From: Euprymna scolopes
Taxonomy: Eukaryota > Mollusca > Cephalopoda > Sepiida > Sepiolidae
Length of the DNA stretch: 64,000 nt
Direction: 5' to 3'
NCBI GenBank assembly: GCA_024364805.1
Contig: CM044522.1
Coordinates: 30,455,682-30,519,681 of the forward strand
Both the position numbers and the translations under genes were made by a program. The notes under the pieces are model-generated. The model was not told the origin of the DNA. It ran no database searches and saw only the letters and a program-made list of their open reading frames with translations. The stretch's first letter is position 1. Each line of letters begins with the position of its first letter. Below are positions 1 to 12,025 of this stretch, piece after piece.

Positions 1-788
1 TTAAAGATATTATGATGAAATTTTGAACATATTATCACATCTTCAATATGTATTTACGACCATTTCACTTGGTAACTTACAGACAAATTAGCATATTTGA
101 GTTCCATTCTGCCAATTTTAAGTAGAAACATCATAAAAACAACTTTAAAAAAATGGTAGGTGCGGCGTTATCGTCATGTGAAGTATTATTCTGATGGACA
201 TTACCATTTGTTATCATCACACCGTACTGGAAAATCCAAAATGGCCACCACGACATGATTCATAGAAAAGATTAAAATATGCTTTGTAGTATGTCAAATT
301 AAAGGAAATTTTGTTTAGATTGTAATTATGTTTTCAAGCACATTAAACTATGTCCCATCATTAAAAATTGCAGCATTGTATTTTCACTTTTCTATATGAC
401 TGTGAAGGGAACGTCATGACTGAAGAATATAAGCTGTGAACTAATCATCAACCATCTTGGGGGTTTGTAGCAAGCATAATCTAAAAATATTGTGATTTGT
501 AGGAATTAAGTTTTGCAGCTCATTGTACAATGAATTCCTGATTTTCTAGTTCCTCAATTTTAACAAGGTTTCTTAATGTTACTCTTTTTCTCATCAGTCT
601 ATGAACTCTCACTCTAAATTCTAAAATTATTGTTTTTTTTTTTTTGTTTTTTGGCCAAGTTTTTAATCACCTAAAAAAAAACATTTCGTTGGGGGGAAGG
701 TTAGATTTGCTACAACTTTGACATTATTGTTATTAGTATTTATTTGTCTTGTTTTTCTTTATACAGTAAAAAAAATCAATCTAATAAC

Positions 789-969
789 TAGGGCTATGAC
801 AACAGCATATTCTTTTCATTGTTTTTACCATCGAATATATATCCGACACAGTTAGACACAATTAATCAACCGAGGATCACATCACTCTACATAAAATCAT
901 ATAAGATATCAATGGATATATACCTGAGAATCAAAACAAGGAAAAGAATATGCTGTTGTCATAGGCCTA
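789..969. mobile_element. hAT-type MITE, copy 1
   Basis: This 181-bp element has terminal inverted repeats that begin TAGGGCTATGACAACAGC on the left and TAGGCCTATGACAACAGC on the reversed right end, with about 30 bp nearly identical. It is flanked by an exact 8-bp target duplication, CTAATAAC, at 781-788 and 970-977. The TAGGG start and 8-bp duplication fit hAT mobilisation. It has no coding capacity. A second copy is at 20747-20917. Confidence 0.85.
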
Positions 970-1559
970 CTAATAACCAACCAAATCCTATAAGATAAAA
1001 AAATATATGAACATTTTTTGATAGAGGGAAGGCACAGAATAGGTAACACCCCCCTCTTCCCCATGTTAAGAATGATTTTCTAAATAGTAACATTATTATT
1101 TAAAAACTCATAGCATGAGGGGAGAGGTTTGGTAACTATTTTTTTCTTGCACTGTCTTATTTTGCATACCAATCATTGATTATTTTAAATTGTTTATGAA
1201 AAAATTCAAATAGCACTTTGTACACTAATAATGAACTGATACAAGTCAGCTTTATTTTAAAAGAAAAATAAATTTTTAGTTATCTCACAGTTTTTAATCA
1301 ATTATTAGGAACATATTTGAGAAAATATTTAGAAAGATTTACTCCTGTAATATATGACACCTCCCTCCCAAAGTGTATTTTTCACGTTTGCAAAAATAAA
1401 TGCGGACATTGCATGTGAGTTTTACAGTAATTTGAAAATTAAAAAACAAAAGCAACAATTGTAATTAAATATTTATAAATTCTAAAAGAATCGAAATTTG
1501 AAATTTAGAACAGAATCGATAATTATATCAGAATCTGGAAATATATTGGAATCATCTCA

Positions 1560-1925
1560 TCGTTGTTGTTGTTTCACCATGTTTCAGCCAACTCATCCTC
1601 TGGCCTTCTGCAGATGATTAACCGCGATGGGATAGGAATGCTGAGTCTTCTAACTGTATCCCCAGTAATTACTGTCTTCCATACTTGTCAGTTCACCATG
1701 TTTTGGCCAATTAATCATCTGGCCTTCTTGGGTAGGATTGAAACTGCTATCTTCAAGCAATGCTCACCTGAAACCATAGAGACTCAAAGCCTCTATCCAC
1801 TGTGCCATGATTCTCAAGACAACACGTATGGAAGGCAGTAATTACTAGTTACAAGACTCAGCATTTCTACCCTGTCATTGTTAATCACCTGAAGAAGGCC
1901 TGAAACATGGTGAAAGAACAACAGT
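1560..1925. repeat. repeat cluster with CTGANGA/GGCCA...TGGCC motif
   Basis: Three copies of one motif lie here: two on the minus strand (1581-1613 and about 1701-1730) and one truncated on the plus strand (1889-1905). They are separated by sequence also seen near 42750-42860 ('aattactgtcttcc'-type words). This is likely the terminal part of a retroelement, possibly Penelope-like; the family is an inference. Confidence 0.55.
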
Positions 1926-2070
1926 TTATTAAGATGAGGATTTGGTTGTCTGCAAAAAACAATGAATGAACAAATTATGAAGCCTCATCTTAAAGGATTA
2001 AAAAAAAAAACTAGTTTGAGGTTTTTATTTTTATTTTTCATCCAGTCTATTTTTTGTTCTGTTTGTACAG

Positions 2071-2198
2071 GGCACACTGAAAGGCTTTGATCAGACAATT
2101 AATCTCATCTTGGATGAGAGCCATGAGCGTGTATTCAGTTCGACGTCTGGCGTGGAGCAAGTTGTACTTGGATTGTATATTATACGAGGAGACAATGT
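2071..2198 (+). CDS. LSM8: LSM8 internal exon (Sm fold core)
   Basis: The exon is preceded by a pyrimidine-rich acceptor ending in ACAG and followed by GTAAGT. It opens in phase 0 with GGC ACA CTG (GTL) and encodes GTLKGFDQTINLILDESHER, a VFSSTSGVEQ stretch and VVLGLYIIRGDN, plus two bases of a Val codon. It holds the end of Sm motif 1 and Sm motif 2, with the uridine-contacting RGDN loop. The serine-threonine change against the human 'SSQG' segment is conservative. Confidence 0.95.
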
Positions 2199-5100
2199 GT
2201 AAGTAAATGTTTTTTTTTAACAATTTTATTTTTATTAAACAACTTGAAATTAAATTTTCTATAAAACATGAAAATATTCATTTTTATTTTTTCTCTTTCT
2301 TTCTCTTTTTACATTTTCTTCTTCTAATCATTTGTCATCCAATTCAAAACCCTCACACATTATTGTGTTTGTGGTGCATTATGGTGTATAAGCCCCTAGA
2401 TTTTGTTCTCTCTTAATTTCTTGTTTGCCGGAGTTGAGGTCACTCCACTTCATTCCAGATTCCATGCCACTTCAACTGACGTGACCAGACAAGAATACAA
2501 AATTAGGACAATATGAATCAATAGATAAATAATTTCTAAAATGAAAACAAGAAAATAAAGAATTCTTTCTTTTTTTCTATTATATTTTTTATCTTTTGTT
2601 TTTCAAATTCAAAATATATCAAACCAAGTGCAAGTTTGCCAAGAGTTTCCTGATAATCTTTTTTGATAAGATCTTTGGTACAAATATTCATTATCTTTGT
2701 GAAATCACCGTTACAGAAGGGGGTGGGCAAAAAGAAATTCTTCTCTCCAGATTGATGCTTTTTTGTTAAAAGGATGACTGTAGGAGGTTAGTGTTGTAGC
2801 AGGCCGACCTGTGGAAAGTGACATTGGCTAAAGAAAGTAAAAGATGAAACTAAATATAAATAAAATATTTCAAAATTACCAGAACTTCTGGTTTCTTAAA
2901 TAATTCAGAATAACTGAAGGAATACACATATAAAGTTTTTTTTTGTTTTTCATACTGACATTTATATTAAAAGCCTACTTTTTCTATTTAAAAATTATTT
3001 AAATGAACTTAATATACTCAGTCATGGATATGCGAGTGACTTCATACAGGTTAACTAATTTGCATATTCCGTTGAAAAACAAACTTAGATTAATTTATTA
3101 TTCATTTTTTATAGTTTCTCATTAGATGATTTATTTTTTTTTTTTTACATAGGGATCACCACTTATCAAGGCCAAGAGGCCACTCGAGGATAAGGGTTAA
3201 AGAGTGTACCGTAGAAATTGGACAATATAGTAATCGTTTAATTCGGTAAATTTGTTAACAAGTGGAACGGCTCATCAAGAACTTGTTTACGTTAGACTTG
3301 AAGGCAACCATATTGTAGTCAGCCGGAAAGCAGGAAAACGGAAGACAATTCCACAGGCGTGCAGTTCTAAGAAAAAAGCTTTGTTCATGGAATCTACGTT
3401 TAGGTTTAGGCACAGATAAAGAGTGGGGGGAATTATTGATAGTGTTTTCAACTAGACGAGTGTTTCTTGTGAAAGTTTGGCGAGGGGGGACCATAGACTG
3501 AAGCTCAGTCGAACACTTTCCATGAAAATACGAGGGGTGTGCAATAAGTAATGCCCCTGACCCACTTCCAGTTGTCTGATCTAGCTGAAATTTTGCATGT
3601 GCAATGATTTATATCTCTACGGGTTATGTGGAAAATTACAGCTCTGAACTAATTGTGGTTTCTGTTTTACAGGTGTTTGAACTGAGTCAGGTGTGAAATG
3701 GAGCCAGTTGAATGTTGAGCAGTGATCCGGTTTTTGTATTTGAAAGGACACACACCACAGGAGACTTTTGATGAAATGAAAGAAACTTATGGTGATATAT
3801 GACCTTGTGAATTCAAACATGGCCGGAAGTCTGTGGAAACAGCTCCCAGACCTGATCGCCCCACCCCCCTTCTGTCATTGATGAGGCATCTGTCCGTCAA
3901 GTTGAGGTTGCCATTTTGGAAGATCGGCACATTACTATTCGCCAAATAACCCAAGATTAGTACAGGGTCTGTGGAAACTATCATTCATAACCATTTGCAT
4001 ATGCATAAGGTATCTGCCAGATGGATTCCCAGGTTGCTCACACCATTCCAGAAGTGAGAACGTGTTGAGTGCTTGAGGATGAATTTGGAGATGTGCCAAG
4101 AAGATGAGTCAAAGTTTTTCAAAAGACTGATTACACAGGATGAAACCTGGGTCGATCACTATGATCCAGAGACTAAAGCCCAGTCAATGCAGTGGAAGCA
4201 CTTGAACTCACCACCTCCAAAGAAGGCAAGGGTGCAGCCCTCCGCTGACAAGGTCATGCTCACAGTCTTCTGGGACCAGGACAGAGTAGTGATGACAGAT
4301 TTCCTGGCAAAGGGTACCACAATTACAGGAGCCTATTGTGCTTCACTTTTGAGGAAATTAAGGGACGCTATAAAAATCAAGAGGCGGGGCAAGATCAGCA
4401 AAGGTACCCTCCTCCTGCAGGACAACGCTCCAGTCCACAACTCGCATGTCGCAAGATGAGAAACACGGGCGTGTGGTTATGAAATCCTCCCCCATCCTCC
4501 TTACTCTCCTGACCTTGCACCCTCTGACTTTCACCTCTTCCAAGCCATGAAGTTGTTTTTGAAAGGAAAGCGTTTCCCAGATAATGCAGCCTTGATTTTT
4601 GAAGTGACGTCGTGGTTAGAGGACCAACTTGGGGTGTTCTACAAAAACGGTCTCTAGAGCTGCATCAAACGATGGGAGAAATGCATAACTCTGGGTGGTT
4701 CCTATGTAAAGAAAGACTAATAACTGTGCCAAGTTTCATTGCTCTACTGCTGTGGGAAGTGGGTCAGGGGCATTACTTATTGCACACCCCTCGTAACGAT
4801 ACAGCAGAGACAAACTCGCAACATCTCTTCTGTGAGATAGAGGTTGCAGGGAAGAGAAAAGAACATCTCCTACGAGGCTACAAAGTCTATTTTGAACTCA
4901 AGGCAGGACCAGCCCTTTCTAGCAGCTCCTGCCTAGATGTGGCAACAGTAATCCATCCTTGGACATACCTGGCTCTTATATAGATAGAGAATTGCATCAG
5001 CAGTGAGATATCTACTGGATCGATAGAAGGATCCCACTATTTTTCCAGCGTCCTTGGCAACAGATTTGATGTACGTGTTCCATTTAAGATCAAGAGTAAC

Positions 5101-5820
5101 GGTCAAGCCCAGAAGCTTGTCAAAACTTGAGGCCTCCTCAAGATGAGAGCCATTCATTTCAATTGATGCCAGATGGGTATCAGAACGTTGATGATGTAAA
5201 GATAGAAGCTTGGTTTTAGATGCATTAAAAGTAACCAGCCACTCCTTTCCCCATTGTACTACGTGCTCAAGATAAGAGGAGAGAGAATCGGAGAGAACTT
5301 GGTCGTTTACTGTCTTAGATGTGCTACCATAAATGGTAGTGTCATCAGCATAAATGTCTACAAATGATGTAAGGATGTGATTTGGAAGATCATTAATGTA
5401 GATCAGGAAAAAAGCTGTACCCAGGATGGACCCCTGGGGGACTTCAGCATTAATACTGTGAGCTTCTGATTTTTGCCTCTCAACTACTACTCTTATGAAC
5501 CTATCAGAAAGAAATGATTTAATAATTGAGAAGACTTTTCCAGCTATACCATAGCTAGAGATCTTGTGAAGTAAACCTTTATGCCATACTCAATCAAAGG
5601 CCTTCGATATGTCAAGAGCAATTGCCCTAGAAAAGTTGCTTCCGTCGAGAAATTTGCTAATCCTATGAGATATAACTGTAAGGACATCTGCTGTAGATCT
5701 AGCAAAACGGAAACCATGTTTCATATAATTATTATGCTCAGTTCTATTTATGCATAGTTTTTATATTGTGCATAATTGCGTAGCATTTAGGATGAAAAAG
5801 TTCTAGCATACACATATGTG

Positions 5821-5865
<45 letters not shown>

Positions 5866-7225
5866 GATCTTATCTGTGTGTGCACAGAAAGATCTCTACC
5901 AAACTCCTCTCTCAATTTTTGGTTTCCAGACTTAATATATGTGGATTTGGACCTATGAAACAAATTTGGATTTTTTATTTTTAAATGATAAAAATAGCTG
6001 CTAAGGGGTCGGAATTGAAAAAAATTGAACTTGACAGAAGTAAGTCAACTAAACCGGTTACTTCTACACATGTGAAAATATTCATTTATACTTTCTAAGG
6101 CTGGAATGCTGAATGATTTGGTTTTGATTCTAGCTGATGGCACCTAAGTCATCTTTTTTTTTTTTTTAAACTTTTGAAATCACTACTATATAATAATCAA
6201 TACAAAATCTGCATGAATTAAAATATGGTTAAGTGTATTTTACTATTGGGCCATGTCGGAGGGGCAGCACTATTATATATTGGGTTGGTTCTGTAATAAT
6301 AATAAATACAAAATCTGCATATATTAAAATATCATAATTAAGCATATTTTATAACCACTCAATGCTGGGCGGCCTGCTAATAGGTAATATTAAAAATGCG
6401 AGTATGAAAAGTAATATGGTTAAGCTTAAACATGAAAATGAAAAGGACAAGATATTCTAGTAAAAATATAATAAATTTATAACTTAAAATATTGCTGCAA
6501 TAGGAATTTAAAAAAAAATTCTATTTAACATTATATAATCAATTCTTAATGCTGCAATATTTTAAGTTATAAATGTATTATATTTTTTACTAGAATATCT
6601 TGTCTTTTTCTTTTCTTCACTGTCTAGAGGGCTACCATTTTATTTTCTTAAGACCACTGAGGATAGCCTCATTGAGAAATAAAATGCATCATATACTTTG
6701 AACGTTACAGATATCTTGGTGGTAGGCTGAAACAATTGTATGCTGTAAATAAAAACCTGACTTTTTGATGAATTTTGTGAGAATTTTGTCCCTTTACATA
6801 TGATGCGGTTTATATAATAATAATATATATATCATCCAGGGATAGATTATTTTCAAAATGGTGGACAAGATGGCCGCTCTTCTGTTACTTATAAAATTTT
6901 ATTTTCATATTTAAAAATGATACTACTTGATCAATTTATGAGACTTTTGGAATATATTTCTTGTTGTCATGGGTACATACATTCTATACATTTTTCTATA
7001 TTTTCATCGCAGATACATATATCATACTGATTATTTATTTATTTTTTTTTTAATATGGGGAAATTATGGACAAGAACCCAAATTTACTTGTTTACATACT
7101 TTTCACCACACTACCAGTAGCCAAGAGAAATTATTCCTTACAGAAGAAACTATTACTTTCTCTACCAGAGAGCTCAACCTATAATTGGGGACCATATGAC
7201 AGATGACTCTGTGTGTGTGTGTATG

Positions 7226-7278
<53 letters not shown>

Positions 7279-10200
7279 TTTTTTTTCATGGCAAGTGCTC
7301 AACTGAGCTTCAATCTATGGTCCCCTCTTGTCAAACTTTCACAAGAAACACTCGTCTAGCTGAAAACACTATCAATAATTCCCCCCACTCTTTATCTGTG
7401 CCTAAACCTAAATGTAGATTCCATGAACAAAGCTTTTTTCTTAGAACTGCATGCCTGTGGAACAGTCTTCCATTTTCCTGCTTTCCAGCTGACTGAAATA
7501 TGATTGTCTACAAGTCCAACATAAACAAGTTCTTGATGAGCCGTTCCACTTAACAAATTTACCAAATTTCCATTACTGACTGTTACTATATTGTCCAATT
7601 GACACTAATTGACACTACTCGAGTGGTCTCGGCCTTGATAAGTGGTGATCCCTATGTAAAAAAAAAAAAAAAAAAAAAATTTACTTTTTAAACTATTAAA
7701 TACCTACGTCTGTAGGTATTTAATAATTATTATAGTAAATAATAATTAAAACACTAGTGTCTACTAGTGTTTCATTCTTTCGGGAATCATCAGTGCAAGG
7801 TGTCACAATTAACACCAGTCGATAGATTTGAACCCGGGAACAGAAGCCATCTCTGGCTTCATTAGCAAGAACCTAATCCATTCAGCCACCGTTAACCACA
7901 AGAAATACTCTTGCAATTTAAACATTTTTTAAATGTTTTTTAACGTCTGTCAGAGTGATTTAATCATTATATGATGATCTGCGCACAAGAGCTGAATTGA
8001 CCAACTTTTATTTCAACTGAAAGTGCTCAACGATAAGAAACGAGTTTCTTAAAAGAGCTGTATAATTACTATAATAAATATATATATATATATATATAAT
8101 AAAAGTTACAATAAGTAAATTTTATTAATCATTTGTTCATATATATATATATATATATATAAATAAAATAAAGTATATCATGCACAGACAGCTGTTTCAT
8201 CATCTACGATGTATGGGTGTGGCTAGGCATAACCAGTGTATTCATGCTAAGATTCAAAATATATTTATATATATTATATAGGGGCTCCATTTTGCATGTG
8301 TAAAATTGAATGGCAGAACTAGGATCATGAGGGTACACAGAATGATCAAAAGATCTGAGAGTCAAAACTGATGATGAGAGGCATGTGATATCATCTGAAA
8401 AATTGTACACAAAAATAAATCCGGGCAGCCAACTTTCAAGAAACTGGTTGTCGGATTTCTTGTTATGCATACCTTTTAAACTTCACCACTTAACAGTTCT
8501 TCAGGATGTTCGTCTGGTAGTTTTGAAGAACTGGTGTCTAATTGATAGGGCTTGGTGCATGGGTTTATAAAAATGTCTTTATTAAGCTGAATATCACTTT
8601 TTTTATTTGTGGGTGTTACATGTCTGTCCAGGGATATGAACACTAACAAATTAAAAAAAATAAATAAATAAAACTCAGAAAGAAATATTTATTTTAACAT
8701 AAAACAAAACATACAAATAATATTTACAAGGAAATATACTTAGTACTACTGCTACTAGCTTTAAAAGCGATTATAAGGTTTATAGCGTTGACGATAAAAG
8801 GGAGATAAGAACTACTAACTTCAAGCCAAATGTTTTATGTATGAGTAATTTAATAAGAAGAATAGTAAAATATAATTCTTTGGTCAGTGAGAAAATATAT
8901 AGAAATCTTTGTATTTACTGAAATTCCAGTTTCTTCAAATGATGTGGTGGTTTGCTTATAAGGAATTTCTTCCGGTTGGATTTTCATCCTAAAAACATTA
9001 CCAGAGTTCTTAACAGCAAGTTGGCAACTCAACAAATTAGCAACTAATGTGGCTGCTAGTGAGCGTCCTTATATAGGTCTCTGCATGGAATTTTCCTGAT
9101 TATTCCAGATTGTTCTAAATATTTTAATATTCTATTCATTTTTTATAAGGAAAATGCCATCTCATAACAATGGGAAATAAATGCAAACTTTTTTTTCCCA
9201 CAAAAATCTCTCGTTTGATCATTGTACATCAAGCTTGGTCATTACTTCGATAGATGACCTGTTAGTTATCAGCTAAGGAAGAATCACTCAACTAAAATTG
9301 AAATCAGTGATTTTTTTTTTTTTTTAGTAAATATTTGTTTATAATACAAATTTTGCCCATATAATGTCATCATCAGGAATAGAATCAATTTATTTTTTTG
9401 TTTTTGTTTTTTTTATCCTTCCTCATGGCATCATTACTAAAAAAGTAAAGTCTGTATGTTCTTTCAACTGCGATATTTTCAAATGTTCTGATCATGAGGA
9501 AATTGCATGGCTTGCGTGAAATTAATTAGTGGATTTATTTTTTTCTAGTGACAATATGTAATAATTTTTTTTTCCTTGATCTAAGTGTTTAATTTTGAAT
9601 TGTAATATGTAAGTAGAACACAAAACTTTTTTTAAAAGTTTATCCTTGTTGGTTTGTGTTCTGGCTAACGCGAGAATATGGATTTCAATATCTGAAAGAA
9701 AAGGAAGCAATTCTATGTATTTTCTCTTTTTATTCACGTATATATGCTAAATGTGTCAGTTGATCTTTAAATCCATTTGTTATTTTTAATCGTGTACTCT
9801 GTGACTTGATGTTCATGCTTTCAGGAATGTGAGTTCTCCATTCTTTTGTAATCCATACAAGGTATATTTGTGCCAAATCTTTATTTTTTGTCACTATTTG
9901 GTTGGATTATATTTCTTTTTTCCTCCCACTCACTTTATCTTAATTTCTCTTTTTCTGTTTTCTCTTTCTTCATCTTCCTCTCAAGGTTTTTTTTGTTCCT
10001 TCCTTTTCCCTCGGCCCTGTTGGTTGGGCATTAGAATACGCCGACCACCCCCCCTGCAGAATGTAAAAGTTCCTCAATGGGGGTCCTGGATATGACCTTA
10101 TACTATATCCAGTGGTGAGGCTCCAGCTTGTGGGCTTTGGGGAGTGTGGAGCCACCCTTTAATTACCATTGCTCCCAGGTCCACTCTGACCCGGAGTGGT

Positions 10201-12025
10201 AGTACCTGTTAGGGTCCCAACTACGGGTTAAATAGAAACCGACATGAAAACAACAAATATATTCTATTAAAAAAATTTTTCTTCAAAATCTTTGGATTCA
10301 GTATTAAATGACCCCAAAAGGGTTGATATGCCGTAAAACAAAAACAACCAACCAAAATCCTTTTCCCTCCAATGACAGTTCTCCATAAAAACTGAAAATG
10401 TTGATTTTGCTGTGGCAAGTCATGATGTGGGAGTTGGGGGAGAACTGATTTTCGTTTCATCAAAGAATGACTTCCTTTTTCAATATGTCCACTTGATGGC
10501 TTTTTAAGTTACTTTTAGTTGTTGTCTTTTGTGTTGCCCTGTCTCCGCATGCACATACACAAGGAACTTTGACCCTCTCCCTCGTCCAGGTTGAGAAATT
10601 AATTTTGAATTGAGCTGTTTTGACATTGGTTACTTACATCCTTGCATTCTGTTTAAAGCTCAGCCACCACCACCATCATCATCATCATGTTTGGTTTAAC
10701 ATCTGTTTTACATGCTGGCATGCACTTGATGGCTTTTAGAAATTGATTTCCAAACCAACCTATTTCTGGCCAGGTTTTTATTTATCTCTCTTTCCCTCAC
10801 ATCCATTTTTATCACTTCCTTTCATGGTTTCCTTGACTGACCTCAACTTTTTTATCTACTAACTGAAGAAATTTCATCAAATCTTTCAACCTAGTAATAC
10901 CATCCAAGTTTACTGTTCGGCACACATCCTCCTATACTGTCCAGATTTAATCTTCCTCTGCAATAATCAGATCTGAGCCTATCTGTTAGATTCACCTTAC
11001 ACATGCTTTGTTATCATTATTATTTCTCTCCGTGAAACACATGTTCTCAGCATTCACTGGCCATGTATCACTGCTATACACCATTACACTGCATTTTAGA
11101 TTTTAAAATTTAAAAATAATTAAGGAATTGATTTAAAAAAAATTTTTTTTTTTTGTTAAATTTTACAAATCTAGTTTATTTTTATTCTCACACGCAATTC
11201 CCTTGCTACAAATTAAACAACTGAAAATTTAGTTTTAAGAAGAATTTGAAAAAAAAAAAACTTGAATTACGAACTGAAGTGAGGTTGAATCATAAATAGT
11301 TTGAACACATACGATATTATGGACCCCCCGCCCCCCCCCCCAAAAAAAAAGCAAAGTGCTAGGAAGTGAATAAAAAGTGGATCAGCAGAACAAAAGTATA
11401 GGAAATGTGATTCGTTGAAAGACAATAAAGAGGAAGTTGTTCACCAAGGCGCACAAAGGAAGCTAAAATAGGATTGTTAATCAAAGTGTGGTGAAAACTA
11501 AGGCAAAAAATCGGATGTAGAGTTTGATATATTTAGAGTTAGTTTATAGTTTTAGGAGTGGTAGTGAGTTTTGTGACAATTTCCAACAGTTGAAGACAGT
11601 TTCCAGTTGAGGGTATTTGAAGGAATGTTGTGACTTGGAACAGATCCACATGATGATGTAAATGTGGACCTTGGTGATGGTGTCACACACACTGCCAGAA
11701 TTCAACAAAATGTGGTTTTTGTGTTGGAGTCTGTTTTCTCTTGCATTATTTTTTTTTATATTCCTGAACCCATGCTCATCTTCTTGGCAGTCACCAATGT
11801 GCGTGACAATGACACAGAAAAAATCTACAGCTCAGAACTTTAGAGTTGGCGACTATTCTTGAGTGGGAGAGCATGTGGTTGCACACATGCTTGTACAAAA
11901 ATGCTAAATTTTCATATTTTTGTTGCTTTTTCAGAGCCGTAATTGGAGAAATTGATGATGACGTTGATTCATCGTTGGACTTAAACACGATTCGAGCAGA
12001 ACCACTCAATCCCGTCCTTCATTGA
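2071..12025 (+). CDS. LSM8: LSM8, U6 snRNA-associated Sm-like protein (gene span, two exons visible)
   Basis: LSM8 is the subunit that defines the nuclear LSM2-8 ring, which binds the 3' oligo(U) tail of U6 snRNA and supports splicing. Two exons, 2071-2198 and 11935-12025, join in phase 2 (GT|A = Val) across a 9.7-kb intron. Their translation starts GTLKGFDQTINLILDESHER and ends RAEPLNPVLH, matching human LSM8 almost residue for residue over the Sm1 C-terminal half, the Sm2 motif (LYIIRGDNV, the conserved RG) and the C-terminal tail. The visible 72 residues plus the missing 24-residue N-terminus equal the 96 residues of the human protein. No exon encoding the N-terminus was found in bases 1-2070, so it should lie upstream of the window. 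The intron carries LINE, mariner, SINE and foldback insertions. Confidence 0.95.
3531..4793 (+). mobile_element. mariner DNA transposon nested in LINE A
   Basis: This 1263-bp element has 39-bp terminal inverted repeats that are identical at both ends (starting CGAGGGGTGTGCAATAAGTA). It is flanked by the TA target duplication (3529-3530, 4794-4795). The LINE on either side resumes at adjacent positions, so it inserted after the LINE. It encodes a mariner transposase, now broken. Confidence 0.95.
3698..4720 (+). pseudogene. mariner transposase pseudogene
   Basis: It runs from the ATG at 3698 (MEPVEC) to TAA at 4718-4720. The longest open stretch, 4073-4456, encodes the catalytic core with QDETWVDHYDPETKAQSMQW and LLQDNAPVHNSHVAR. 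The YSPDLAPSDFHLF block follows at about 4495-4540. The second and third catalytic aspartates are 34 residues apart, giving the DD34D mariner signature. In-frame stops occur early (codon 7, and after GDI), before the catalytic core and at the codon following SHVAR, so it cannot make a full transposase. The intact inverted repeats suggest it could still have been mobilised in trans when young. Confidence 0.93.
5823..5861. repeat. (TA)n microsatellite
   Basis: About 39 bases of uninterrupted TA dinucleotides, just past the truncated 5' end of LINE A. Confidence 0.95.
6190..6355. repeat. two-copy direct repeat
   Basis: The word AATACAAAATCTGCAT followed by a TTAAAATAT tract appears at about 6199 and 6304. 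Each copy is followed by a GC-richer patch (ATTGGGCCATGTCGGAGG; CAATGCTGGGCGGCCTGC). It is probably an internally duplicated non-autonomous element whose edges are not clear. Confidence 0.45.
6440..6611. repeat. palindromic foldback with ~60-bp arms
   Basis: The arms 6440-6500 and 6551-6611 are reverse complements with only a few differences (core GACAAGATATTCTAGTAAAA against its complement). About 50 bases separate them. It looks like a MITE or the end of a larger foldback element; no target duplication could be fixed. Confidence 0.75.
6845..7080 (+). repeat. foldback MITE family F, half copy
   Basis: It shares the right-arm words AAGATGGC, a CTACTTGATCAATTTATG-like word, TTTTGGAATAT, a TGTCATGGGTACATAC-like word and ATTATGGACAAGAACC with the fuller copies at 24543, 26412 and 37250. 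The left arm is missing. Confidence 0.6.
7210..7278. repeat. compound (TG)/(TA)/(CA) microsatellite
   Basis: TG repeats pass into TA and then CA repeats directly before LINE A copy 2. The reversed complement order makes it self-complementary. Confidence 0.9.
7290..7679 (+). mobile_element. LINE family A, 3' fragment
   Basis: This is the last ~110 codons of the family A protein on the plus strand (TRNTRLAENTINNSPHSLSV, PKPKCRFHEQSFFLRTACLW, NSLPFSCFPAD). A short 3' UTR ending GATAAGTGGTGATCCCTATG and a poly(A) run at 7657-7679 follow. It is heavily 5' truncated at the microsatellite. Confidence 0.88.
7741..7899 (-). repeat. tRNA-derived SINE with hammerhead-core-like tail
   Basis: On the minus strand an A box (TGGCTGAATGG, 7878-7888) and a B box (GGGTTCAAATC, 7825-7835) mark a tRNA-related head. 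It has a long variable arm, as in class II tRNAs (Ser/Leu type). The acceptor strands do not pair, so it is not a working tRNA gene. The body has CTGATGATTCCCGAAAGAAT followed by GAAA and an 8-bp perfect hairpin (ACACTAGT/ACTAGTGT), at 7750-7793. Confidence 0.7.
8079..8161. repeat. paired (TA)n runs
   Basis: Two TA microsatellites, about 8079-8098 and 8139-8161, flank 40 bases of AT-rich sequence. Confidence 0.85.
9990..10240. repeat. GC-rich island, probable repeat fragment
   Basis: About 250 bases are much richer in G and C than their surroundings (GGCCCTGTTGGTTGGGCATT, GACCCGGAGTGGTAGTACC). No convincing coding frame is seen. It lies in the LSM8 intron and ends next to a word, AAATGACCCCAAAAGGGTTG, that is also seen in altered form near 29410 and 54550. 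It probably belongs to a dispersed element that I cannot name. Confidence 0.4.
10674..11100 (+). repeat. cephalopod-type dispersed repeat (CAT-tailed)
   Basis: A CAT-triplet run (10670-10688) precedes TTTAACATCTGTTTTACATG CTGGCATGCACTTGATGGCT. The sequence then follows a conserved path (ATCTCTGGCCAGG..., CACTTCCT...TGGTTTCCTTG) also seen at 13884-13990 and 46015-46460. Such units are abundant in octopus and squid DNA. Confidence 0.6.
11935..12025 (+). CDS. LSM8: LSM8 terminal exon
   Basis: The acceptor TTTTTCAG precedes the exon. The first base completes the split Val codon, then 29 codons (AVIGEIDDDVDSSLDLNTIR, AEPLNPVLH) run to TGA at 12023-12025. This matches the LSM8-specific C-terminal tail, which in the human protein reads AVIGEIDEETDSALDLGNIR. 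The acidic run and AEPLN signature set LSM8 apart from LSM1, its cytoplasmic counterpart. Confidence 0.95.

Larger units (their letters stand above)
1..2070. other. LSM8 5' intron sequence
   Basis: No coding exon is seen here. The stretch holds a hAT-type MITE (789-969) and repeat copies carrying the CTGANGA/GGCCA motif (1560-1925). A C-rich then G-rich pair near 1045-1065 and 1118-1132 could fold back. The remainder is AT-rich sequence without recognisable structure. It is presumed intron because the exon at 2071 has an acceptor. Confidence 0.5.
3133..5725 (-). mobile_element. LINE family A copy, split by a mariner
   Basis: A 5'-truncated non-LTR retrotransposon on the minus strand with a poly(A) tail (T-run 3133-3146). 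It occupies 3149-3528 and 4796-about 5725. The reading includes an [13 protein letters not shown] reverse transcriptase core near 5345-5375, a TYIKSVAKDAGKIVGSFYRS thumb segment and the C-terminal block PHSLSVPKPKRRFHEQSFFL. The same family recurs at 7290, 30514, 41786, 47971 and 61732. CR1/Jockey-type affinity is suggested by the RT motifs. Several frame breaks show it is dead. Confidence 0.85.

Noticed and set aside
7817-7900. A tRNA gene on the minus strand
   Set aside because: A and B boxes are present but the acceptor strands do not pair; it is a SINE head.
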